NCBI RefSeq assembly: GCF_017654505.1
Contig: NC_054543.1
Span: 27,968,525 to 28,032,524, forward strand
Length of the DNA stretch: 64,000 nt
Source: Polyodon spathula
Lineage: Eukaryota > Chordata > Actinopteri > Acipenseriformes > Polyodontidae
Direction: 5' to 3'
This document shows positions 48,480-60,500 of the stretch, one piece after another. The notes under the pieces were generated by a model. That model was given only the letters and a program-made list of their open reading frames with translations. It was not told the DNA's origin and ran no database searches. Made by a program: the position numbers and the translations under genes. How positions within the stretch are numbered: the stretch's first letter is position 1; the number at the start of each line of letters is the position of its first letter.

Positions 48480-50400
48480 TTGTGGAAAATGCGGAGTATG
48501 TGATTTTACAGAGAAGTATGCTGTATGTACACATTCATTTGGCGTCAAATCTAACTTGGTTTGAGGGCTCGCTGCTTGGCCGACTGGACGAGACCCCATA
48601 AAGAACACTGGATATAGCCCACTTGAAGATTTAGCCAAACCTTTAACAAGGCTCGGCGGTGCGCAGAGGAGGAAAACAAAACCCAAGTTTGGGAAATAAA
48701 CCTCTGGGAATCCATGGCTGATTCGATTGCCCTTCCCCCTGCAGGCTACTAACACTTAAGAGCACATTTTTGTAAAAGCATTTTGAGGATCCGTAATATT
48801 TGTTCTAATGTAAACTTGGAGGACCAATAACTTGATAAGGTTTTTGATAAGGGAGTCTGGAACTCCATGGCGAGAAGCTGCTACGATTCTGAAGGAATGA
48901 CCGGTGAAATGCTCAGCTGCGAATCCGGACCTGGAAAGAATCTGGCTAAGGTGAAAGAAGAACCAACGTCGGGTGACGATTTCTGTTTATGTTAATAAAC
49001 AGCGGGTCTGAGGGTGATGTGCGATTAAAGCCCTTTCAGGATTAGTGAAATTTGTGAGTTGCTGAGTGTAGAGCTGGATGCTCTGAAAATGAGTTTGTGG
49101 AAAAACTAGATGTCAGAAATTGAAATTTTGATGGAGAAAACTCTTATAGCTATATTGTTAAGGGACATAATATGGGATGATTCTACGGGCATTGAAAATG
49201 AAGGGAATGTTGAATGCAATGTGAACATTTTTAAAGCAATTCCAAGCTGACCGGTACAGTTGCAGTGAACGGGGAGCGATGCTGAGAAGAGTTGTTTCTT
49301 GAGCCTGCAGTATTAGGGAATGCAGTGGATGGCTCACATAAATGTCAGGTCTGAAAAGGGAGGTTGGCTTCACTAGCTAATGCTCTGAATCTCTGAATTT
49401 GGAAATGAGAAAAAGAATTAGCGATTACATTCGGGTGGCCAAGAATGTGTTGAGCTCTGAGAATGAATTGATGAGTAATTACCAGGTAATCCTTCTGAAT
49501 AGTCTCATTATATGGTGAGAGAATGAATGACTTTAGCTAAATTGTCTGTGCGCAGAAGAATGGATTTTTGAGCCCAGGAAAATCCCCAAAAAGGAATGCA
49601 GCAACTGGGTACATTTTGTACAATGACAAGGAGTGATCGGGTATATGAATGGTGCACGTAGTGGCCAGAGAGGGGAGTGCAGAGGCCTGCTGGATGCCTG
49701 CAGTGAGAGGGGGGGGGGTTAACCTGAAAGGTTACAGTTGCTTGTTGGACATGGATTGCGGGAGCAGCTGCACCTAACTGTAAGAACAGTTTTGGATCCA
49801 AATGCTCAAAACTGCTGTAAGAGCATTGTAATAAGCGGAATTGGGATTGTTTTTTGGAGAGTCGCGGGGTGGAATTTGTGTAAACACCCATTCTGACATT
49901 GGTTGGGCTTGTTTTGTTGTGAGACTTGGCAACACTGGTGACGAGCTGTAAAGCAACGATCTGTGCTGACGTCATAGCACCTGCGATGGGAAGGATGCTG
50001 CAGAGTGGAGAGGAATAAAGTAAACAAATTCTCCTTATGTGCTGTAGATTTAAATGGGATGTTGTTGCTACGAAGATAATGCTGGAGCCTGGGGATCGTC
50101 CAGTCTGTGATGTCAGGAGTTGAGGAGGAAAGAGTGGCCAGGCGGGAGCTACGGCTGACAAGAGAAGCAGACATCTGGGTAGAGAAGTTTGGAGTGGTAA
50201 ATAAGCTGACCAAAGCTGTTGTGGAATTGGCCTGAGAGGGGCTGGTTGAACTGACTGAGTGGATCTTGGCCCCGGGAAAACGGCAAACAGATCATCATCC
50301 GACGAAACTGAATAATCTAGAATTTTGACCATGATGCATACATTTATGATGAAATCGAAATGCAACTGAAAGGTAAGTAAAGAGGGTATTTATTTAATTA
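48480..50400 (-). mobile_element. Decayed Ngaro/DIRS-like tyrosine-recombinase retrotransposon
   Basis: On the - strand: a SAP-like segment WTIPRLQHYLRSNNIPF near 50.1 kb, an RNase H-like LLRTDNLAKVIHSL near 49.53 kb, a recombinase N-terminal block SLQLYRSAWNCFKNVHIAFN near 49.25 kb, and a recombinase core AEHFTGHSFRI with His-x-x-Arg near 48.9 kb. Stops and frameshifts throughout. The order RNase H then recombinase fits DIRS-group elements; Ngaro versus DIRS is uncertain. Confidence 0.6.
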
Positions 50401-50814
50401 GCGAATGTGTAACTTGAATGTTTCAATTTGGTGACCCAGAGATTGGTAACTGACCCTCCTCCCGAACTTTAGGTAAGAACTTAATTTATTAACATGGAGG
50501 GCGGAAAAGTGTTGTCTTTGGACACAGCTGGGATAAAAAAAAACAAAAAAAACATTGGGAATTAATTCAGTTAGACATTTAAGCAGCTCATTTCCTCTTT
50601 GTGTTTAACTTCAGCGTAGTTTTTATAGCAAGGGTATTCTCAAACAGCTGCTTTAATACTATAACAAAGACATAACGCAGTTCATGGTAAGTGGTTTTAT
50701 ACAGAGCTGTAAACCCACAAGAGATATACAACATGACAGGACATACACAGAAAAAGAAAACAATAATAAAAAAAGCCGTCCGCATTATCACTAAGGTGAA
50801 CTACACCACTAACC

Positions 50815-51560
50815 ATAAAACATTAGGTTACTTACCATAACCCTGGTTCCCTGAAAGAAAAGATGACCACAAACGAACATTATGTATGGGATATGCCTGC
50901 TCATTGGGTAGGTATCGCTGAGCTCTCTATGGCAGAGCTGCCGATAGGCCCCTTCCTAGGAGCAGCATGTGAGATACTTCCTGTGCTCCAAATGAATGAG
51001 AACATGAAAGTACGTGTCCCATGAGTCCATGGTGGTGAACCAGTCGCCCAGCCAACAGCAGGGAGTCCTGGGACAGATCATGGAAGAGGGGCACTATGTG
51101 CACCGTATACCGTGCAGCGCTGTGTCTGTACACTAACACTGTGGTGCTGAGCACCGTGTGTTGTATGCATTGAGCACCTTGCGCACCGAGATACCGAAGT
51201 ACGAAGTACCAAGTACCGGGAGGGCAGCTACGCAATTGTGCCTACCCTAACCGCACTGTCACACACACCTGGTCAGCACATGGTGTGTACCAGGGGGACA
51301 CAAGGGCTGAAGCTGTGGTGGGCAAGTTGAAGCACAGCAAAAAAAACACGGTAGACAGATTGTGTACAACAATATATATGTATTCATGCCAACAGTCCCA
51401 ATTTCCTAGCAAATGTCCTGCGTCCCGATGCATAGGAAGACAGTCACGATATTTACCCATAGAAAAAAAATGCATTTATTCTACACAGTAGAGTTAGTGA
51501 AAACCACACGCTGTGCTTTTCGTGCGGCTCACACATCTGCTGATCACTACCTTATACAAA
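50815..51560. mobile_element. DIRS-like terminal region
   Basis: 50825-50870 (GGTTACTTACCATAACCCTG, then GTTCCCTGAAAG) matches the complementary region at 13.90 kb, and the AGAGCTGCCGATAGGCCCC stretch matches the ITR of that element. 51.08-51.23 kb has CACCG-rich short repeats. Confidence 0.55.
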
Positions 51561-53590
51561 GGTAAGAATGCTTCATTATGTCTATTTTTACTATCATGAT
51601 GATCGTATCATGTTGAGTTGGGGTGGATACGTCTATTTTATGCTAATGAGTGCTTTTTGTGTATGACCCCTGTGCATCATGTGTATGACCCAACCCCCCA
51701 CCCCCAGGAACAAGCATCCTGCTGAACTGTTTCCAAATGTTGGCAAGTATGTATATGTGCCATCTATATACAGCAGACACCTGCAATGTTAAATGACGGA
51801 TATGAGGCTTTAGCTGTGCGCGTCGGTAGATTTATAAAATGACTGCAACAAAAGGTTTAATACTCATGATAAAGCTTCATCTAAGGCATTAAAGAATACA
51901 GCTGTACACTGAAGTGCTGTCTTAAATATAATGAAAACCTGTTAACCAATGTGTTATTCAGCCACAGTTGTTTTTACCTTTCCACTGGCTTTTAATAAAC
52001 TCTCTAAGGACCAATTACAATTAAGGACTGGATAAACCAGCACAGGATAAACCAGAAAATTAGTCACATTACTAATTTTCTTTTACACAGTCAACAAGTC
52101 CTGTGTTTCTCAAATGCAGCCACCATGCTGACTTTATGTGCACAAGCTTTGTCAACCTTACAGTGTGTGCAGCTTACATTCAGTCCATCCCACTGTTATG
52201 GTTTAGGCTTGCACTCTGATTCATCCTATTGGCCAGCCGTAATGTCTATTGATATTTAATCTGTGCAGCCAAAAGTCTTGAGAAACACTGAACCAGTTCA
52301 CTGATAAACTACTGCACGGAGGCAACCATTTTGTATTGATGTACAAATGGATGGATACTGGCAAATCAAGATAATCATATATAGCCTTGTAACAGAAGCC
52401 ATTTAAAGTTTACTTTCAGTCTCCTGCACCGACTCTTCTTGCACCAAGAAACCAGATATCATCTCATTTCAGTATAAAAGTGGAGCTCTACTCTGCAGTA
52501 TGAAATCGACTATGCAACTGGACTTTACACATGGCCTATAACTTAATTCTCTTTTTCTAACAATAATTTCCAGCCACCTGTTCCTATTCAAAAGATTGGG
52601 GGGACCCTTAAGCTCTGATTGTATCTGTCCATCTGCTTTCTTTTATCTTACACTCCCAGTCTATAGATGCTTTGGATTGCAAACAATAAATTCCTGATGT
52701 TATACAAATATGCTTTTCAGATACTATGTGATTATTACAAGATTATCAGGTCTGTCTGTATGTGATACTAGTAAATCAGTTGCTTTTGTTAATTAATGAT
52801 GGTGACTAAGCGGCTTCTACAATTTACGTAGACTTGATGTTTTATATAATTGGTGAGGTAGATTTTGCTTGAACACATTGGAAAATTATTGAAAGAAGAT
52901 GTGTATAGATGTGTATCCAGGGAGGCAACATTATTAAATTGAGCACTTGGATAGAAAACAAATTATTAAAAAAAAAAACAGTATGTGCTTTAAGATCACA
53001 AGATTTCAGATTTCACCATTTTCAAATGCATTGTATTTGTTACAGGATATTAAATGTGTTAGTGCTTTTACATTAACTGCTTCTTGCTAGTTCAGAAAAA
53101 ATACCACCCAACATTAAATTATCAGGAACAAGTGAGCCATGCTAATTTCTACTGAATATGAACATTGTCACTAGGCTACCAGTACACATGCAAGTAGTGC
53201 CAGATCCATGTCCCTGGAGTTAATCAAGGCTCATTAACCCTACACAGCATCATAATGAATGGATGGAAGCAAATCTAAGACTAATAACGAATAAAACCCC
53301 CAAAGTCTGAATGCCATGATTCATTTAACAAAGGTATTAATTTACTTTCACTCAAATACTCTCAGGATCAGGTTAATAAACAGCTTAAAATGGAGAACTA
53401 CATACCTGCTGTCCTTTCACAAGAGCATTTATGTTTTGTAGGCGTAGTTATTTCCACCCCCAAACCACGAAAACAAATTGAAGATTGGAAACAAAGTCCA
53501 CGACACAGCACCTTTTTGTGGCAGCAGTATTATGTATTATAATGCAATGCTATTAAGATCATTTTTTACATACAAGTAGAAACCAAAACA
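51561..53590. other. AT-rich intergenic sequence
   Basis: No gene, RNA or definable transposon was recognised between the DIRS fragment and the arpc2 3' end. Confidence 0.5.
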
Positions 53591-53599
53591 AAAAACATA

Positions 53600-54169
53600 A
53601 GATAAACAAAGCATTTTTACACTACAGTCACAAGGTTACAGACCCATATTTGGACTGGCAACAGTCCATTTTGTTTATTCACTCCAACAAACTTGTGTAA
53701 ATATTCATATTGTTTCAGTACAAAAACTCATTTAAAATGTTACAGCATACAGTGTGTAAAAAAGACATAGTACAAATGGTTTTAAGAAAGATTTATTTTG
53801 TCACCTTTTGACTCATCAATGGTACATACATTTCATCACTTGTCCGAGGCAGAGATGTGAGAGAGAAAGGGGATACTGCATTCTTATAGCGAACACTTAA
53901 TTATCAGCAAGGATAAGCTGCAAGGCAAAACATCAAATGTCTAAAGATCACATTGTATCATTTTTTTTGTTTAAGGTTTTTATTTTCACGATGCAAAAGC
54001 AAGAACAGCTTTTTTTTTCCTTTAGTATTTTTCTTTTTTTCAAATTTCCACAACTTCTCCTACGAAATGGAATTTACTGGCCAACTGGAGGCTTTTGTAC
54101 TGGACCAGAATAGTGTAGAGCGCTTGTGCTTGGTGACATGGCAGATCCAGCTGTTTGAGCGCTGTCTTC
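53600..54169 (-). other. arpc2: Probable arpc2 3' UTR with poly(A) signals
   Basis: Downstream of the arpc2 stop the - strand carries AATAAA at 53797-53792 and again at 53679-53674. No other gene signal is seen here, so this is the likely 3' UTR. The exact cleavage site cannot be set from sequence alone. Confidence 0.5.
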
Positions 54170-54499
54170 TTAACGAGATGCAAAAGTCTTCCCCCTGGAT
54201 ACCAAAGAAACACAGTAAGTCACACTTAAATACCCTACAGCCATATCAGTATTGGATTATTAGGGTTCCCCATTACTATGACTAACTATTACATGACATT
54301 TTACAGGTTAAATTACACCCTCTAATCTGCCTCACACTTTAAATGAAACCTCTAACGTAACCAGGAAATGAAGAACTAGGACATGTAGCTCTGGCTCTGT
54401 TGCTCTGCAGGATACCTGGCAATCACCAACTAATGTATTCAACTTCTATCTGCGAACATTACAGTACGATTCAAAGACAACATTTTGAATAAACAGCAC

Positions 54500-54579
<80 letters not shown>

Positions 54580-57500
54580 GCCTTATTCTGAGAGATGAGT
54601 AAATTAATGATTTGAACATCAACAATAGTTCATATGCAATCTCTTCAAAAGAGAAAATGCCACTTTTTTCAAAACAGGTTATGCACTGTGAGAATTTTAT
54701 GGTTCCAGGGAATCCCCCAGCACCTCCTGCAATCCCAGTACCCATGCACGCCTCCTGCAATCCCAGTACCCATGCACGCCTCCTGCAATCCCAGTACCCA
54801 TGCACGCCTCCTGCAATCCCAGTACCCATGCACGCCTCCTGCAATCCCATTACCCATGCACGCCTCCTGCAATCCCAGTACCCATGCACGCCTCCTGCAA
54901 TCCCAGTACCTATGCACGCCTCCTGCAATCCCAGTACCCATGCACGCCTCCTGCAATCCCAGTACCCATGCACGCCTCCTGCAATCCCAGTACCCATGCA
55001 CGCCTCCAGTACAGTATGTGCCTGTACAGAAGTGGTCTGGTCTTAATGGATCCAACCACTTGCAGCCCAAAAAGATTAGGTAGGGGAAGAGGTGAATGAG
55101 CAATATGAATAACAGGGTGTACTAGGAACAGCTTGCTGTTAAAATACTGGCATTGTGCCGCATCAGCAGCAAAAAGGGTCAGTAAATTTATAGCTAAAAA
55201 AGATAAGCATCAAAGTGTTTAATGGTGTAAATTAAAAGGTTTTACATATTTAGAAAGGTTGTTACTTTACAAAAAATGCATCTCTAAAAACATTTCCTGT
55301 AAAAAAAATAAAAATAAAATAAAAACAACAACAACAATAATAATAATAATAATAATAATCATCATCATCAACAACTATAGGAAAATAAGATGATCTTCTT
55401 TTGAAACATCTTTGTTTCTGGCTGAGCAGTAACAGAATTTAAAAGGGGTCATCTATAACCTACTTATTTGTATTTGTAAATTGGCAGCATGTACAATTGG
55501 CTCACACAGTGATGTTGTGCCAAGCAGGTTTCAAGCCAACCTGACGCATGTGACCCCATGGTTAATTACAATCTACAGTAAAGCTACGTGTTTAAATTAA
55601 GCACATTTAGACTAACGCTTCCTCTGTGAAATGGTGGTATTAATGCAATGATATATATTTTCTGTTACAGATAATGAGAACATATCAACTGAAGTTTGAA
55701 GCTCTTTGTTTCTCAATTGTTGAACAAGCTATTGGTTGCACCACAGGGCATACAAAGGACTACACTGCCTTCCTTTGTGCAAGTTCACTAGGGCAGCAGG
55801 GAGAAGTGGGAAGTCTGTTTAATATGGACACATTTCAAAAGGGATTTTGAATGCTTCCCTAATTTGTATCTGCATACCTCCACCCATAGACACGCAATAA
55901 AAACTAGTTTGTGTTAACAATTTGAATAACGTTATTACCGTGCATTGCACCTGTGGATTATTTAACCTTGACCCTTTTTAAAATCAATTTATATGCCTGA
56001 CGCTGGGCAAAATGGAGACACCTTTTAGACACACCTTCAAGACCGTTAGAAGTGCAAAACTGTAAAATCATTCAATGGATAGAAACATGTGTTCCAACAA
56101 ATGTATTAAGAGAATGTGAACTATTTTCTGTGGGTTCCGTGTACATTGAGAGCAGCCTCTTAATAGAAACCATATGGTGCTTCCGCTTCAAATACTGCAT
56201 GGGCTCTTACGTGATAGTCTTCATCTCCTTCTTCTCTGCGTCAGGACGGGCTCTGTTCAGTACTTTCAGAAAGTCTGAAGTCTTGGACCTCATGCGAGTG
56301 TGAATGTAAGCCTGGAAATGCAAGGCAAACGTTATTGAGGAAGCCGTAAATGAAGTTAGTCAAAACTAAATACTTTAATGTTAGTTAGACAGACAGTCTA
56401 CAGTGATGGCCAAAAGTTTTGCATCATCCGGATAGAATTAACAAATTTTGCTTCATAAAGTCGAACGAAACTTGCTGAATAAAGTTATGTTAACATATTA
56501 ATTACATACCACTTTGTAGTTTTCCATATACATAAACGACAAACCTGTCAAATTGAAAAATGAGACATTTTGAAATCTAATATGAAATACAGCACTATTA
56601 CTGTGGCTTCCGGTACACTTTTGAGATTTTAATTTTGTAATTTTGATTACATGATGTTAAATAAAAGACCTAGAATTATTTTCATATAGTTTTTCTCAAT
56701 CCTAAAATTATAAGTGATACAAAACTTTTGCCATCGCTGTACACTTATTTGAGCTTCGGTGTTTTACTCTCTCCCTGATAGAGGAAGAGAGTATGAAACA
56801 CCTAGGGTATATAAATGCCTTGATATTTTTTTTTAAACAATCACTTGCTAAATGTGAATTACAAATAAATGCAACTGTAATTATAAGCACCCAGAACATT
56901 TTTGATCAAATTAATTTAATTACCACATGCCTAAAAAGTGAGTTTCACTTAAAAACAACAAGATACAAAATATACAAGAACATACAAAAGTTTATAAACG
57001 AGAGGAGGCCATTCAGCCCATCTTGCTCGTTTGGTTGTTAGTAGCTTATTGATCCCAGGATCTCATCAAGCAGCTTCTTGAAGGATCCCCGAGTATCAGC
57101 TTCAACATTACAGGGGAGTTGGTACCAGACCCTCACAATTCTGTGTGTAAAAAAGTGCCTATTTTCAGTTCTGAAAGCCCCTTTATCTAAATTTCCATTT
57201 GTGACCCCTAGTCCTTGTTTCTTTTTTCAGGTCGAAAAAGTCCCTTGAATCGACATTGTCAAGATATACAGTATATAACCAGAATATGTTTTCTGCAGTC
57301 ATGTAATTTGGTCACCATACCAAGTTTCATCATAATCAATTCTCTAGTGTAAATTGTACTTGGGTCATTACACATACAGTAGTTGTCACTGCCTGACAAC
57401 TACAAAGTTTGTATTAACCTATTTAAACAAGTTATTACAAATTAGCCAGTGTAAAATTATACATATTTCCATTGCTTCATGGTTGTCTCCTTAAGCTTAG

Positions 57501-60500
57501 TAATGTAATGTGATCAGGAGCACTGGTGTTCTTGTATCTTTTTTTAGGACACTGATATGACTGGAGTGGTACAACATTCAATGTGATAGTCACATTCAAC
57601 ATAGCAGAAACATGTTTTTGGGGGAACGCACATGACACCCAGCCATGCTGTATTCATAGTAAAGGAATAAGATTTAGGGTGCCACTAGACATATTTTTGA
57701 AGTGGGGCACAATACATTATTCCGGGATACCAAGATACTTTGTAAACAATGGGTCTGAGTGGGGTTAATTTGCAACAGTGCTGAACAATTTCACATATAC
57801 ATTGACAGACAATGTTCAGAAAGCGTGTAGAACAGGGCTTCTCAAATTCTGTCCTGGGGATCTCCTGTGGCTGCTGGTATTCATTCCAACCAAGCTCTCA
57901 ATTACTTAACTAGACACTTAATTGAACTAATAATTTGCTTAATTAGACCATTTTACTTGTTTTCAGCTCTTAAAACAGTTGCAGTTCAAGTTACTTATAA
58001 AATGTTATAGCTAACTTGAAATCTGCAACTGTTCAAGAGGTGTCTGTGCTGTGTTTCAGAAAAGCGTGTCCTTTTAAATACACACGGTACGCTAGAAGTG
58101 CTTTTTAAACGCTATAGCATGTTTTTTATCAGCAAACTTTTCAAAACAAACAAAAACACAAAAACAAAACCTAGCCCTTCTTTGGGCACTAGCTAAACAG
58201 GCTCGCAGTTGTCCTGTCTAATGCAGGGCAGGGTAAGCTTGTTCCTCCATTTAAACAAAATCAGAAAATAACCAAATCCACATCAACAGCCACAACTTTC
58301 GTTGTCAAAACCATTACCTTTGTTTGTTACCACCCCTTCCCCCAATCACAGAACACACAAAAAGTATGACCTTTTTATTCCCTAAGCCAATCAGTCGCAG
58401 CTGATCAGCATTTATCCCATTAATTAGTCAATTAACCCAGAGTTACCTTTGCTAAGATGGCGTGTGTGTGGCCGGCCAACACCAGTGTCGTAAAGACTTA
58501 CATCACCACAACATGAACACTGTATTTACAGCAGATTTATTTGGAACAGAGTTTAAACACACTTTGAACAATGACATTTGAGGTCCTTCATCAATAATTA
58601 AGGACCTCATATTGACCAGTCAGGTTAAAGGAATTTTACTAAAATTTAAACCAATACTGGGTGCAGTGAAATTATCCAGCCCTGCTGCTATCTATGAGGG
58701 GTAGTTAAACTACAGAGCAATTTTTATACATTCTAAACCATTTTATTCAACTGTTTTATTCAACATATTGGGTGCTCTTGACTTAGGAGTGGTAACATTC
58801 CCTCCCTACATATCAAGTGCTTCTCTAAGCACCCCCCACCCCTTACCTTGGAGCACTTTATGTGGTAGTGCAGGTAGTCCCTAAAGGTGTGGATGAGGTT
58901 GATGGTGTTGTCTCTGGCATTTGTACTGGTGTGGCGAGGGAACAGAACTAAAAGAGGAAGCACACAATTTTAAAAAAAACACAAAACATAAAAAAACAAA
59001 AAACACACATTTATTGATGCCTGCCTTTTAGGACTAGCTAACTCACACACTTTTCCACCACTAATTATTCAGTACAGGTTCACAAATATGTCTGTTACCT
59101 TACAAGAACTCGCTAGACTTTACACCACTGAAAATATATGTAAAAAGAAATCAATCAGCAAAAAGTCTGCGGTTGAAATAAGTTTCTTGCTCTGAATAGG
59201 AACCACATATGACTAGGATAGGGTTGGGACTTCAATTAACACAGCAGACGTTGAGGAAATCCACAAATCATCCTTTTAGATGGATAGTTTATTCTTTAAA
59301 AATAAAGCTAACTGGTTACCAGCTGCACTAGAACAGCACCCCAATGTGCAGCTGGAGTTTATTGTTACTCCCCGTGGCACGCAATCCCGTTCAATCCATG
59401 TTATAGTCAATACAGTATGAAACCCGATAGCCTGAGGCCATGGCTCCTTTCATGTCATGGCCATGGAGCTGTCAGCATGTGTGTATTACATAAACATTAC
59501 ACCTTCCAACAAGGGACATCAATAATTGATACCTTCCTTTTAAGACTAGCTAACTACCTGTGTGAAGCGAATCTGTTGTCTGAAGAAACCAGACAGATGG
59601 GAGAGAGAATAATAGTTTATCATCAAAAAAAAAAAAAAAAAAAAAAAAAAACATTTGTTTAACTATTGGTGGTCAAAAGACAGACAGACATCCACCTGAA
59701 CATTGAATATGTGGCATATTCTAACATTACAATTCACATTTTAAACAAACATCAGACATTGCAAGACAAAGGGTTAATGGGCATAGACTGATGGTAAAAA
59801 AAGGAAGTGATCCTTCTCAGCTTTTCAATAGAATGAATGAAAAACACTGTTTGATCTTTTAACTACTAACAATCGTTTTAGGAATGACCACTTTGTGTTC
59901 CTTCTATTTAACTTCCATTTCAAATCGACTTCTCTTTTCAACTTGGGTGCTTACCTTAAGTTTAATCTTTCACTCAGAAAAATTAATTTGTCACTGATAT
60001 ATTTAGCTTTCTTTCTTTCTGTATTCTACTTAGTGGAGGACTACTATTTTTAATAATCACCATTATACAAAAGACAAAAGGGGAACTCTTCACACATTTG
60101 GTCTCGGAAGGACAAACAGGCATGTTTGTGGTACAAGATTCCATGCTATAAAACAAATACATTTTAAAATGTCAACATAGAAGGAAATCTTTCAGAAAAC
60201 CTGTTTATGACACCTTTGATTATTCACACTGCAACAGAGTACTGTATACTTCCAAACATTAAAATCTTGCTGAAAGAAGCTCTGTACATGAAATGGTCAG
60301 TTTATTTGGAAATCTAGTTCTCTTTATAAACAGAACCTTAGTTTATCTGTAAAAAAAAGTTATGCCAGCAAATGAATTGCTCCTCTATACATTTTACTTA
60401 GTACTTCATCTATTAGATACAACTATCAAAAACAGCAACTTGGTACCGGTATGTAATATCAGTTATCTGAACAAATGCATTTTTCATTCATCACATCCTG

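Noticed and set aside
49508..50365. 285-codon - strand ORF as a host gene
   Set aside because: It mixes out-of-frame pieces of a decayed recombinase-type retrotransposon and an inserted short repeat.
54446..55103. Long ORFs on both strands in the last arpc2 intron
   Set aside because: They are produced by the 28-bp minisatellite and the AT tract being open in many frames.
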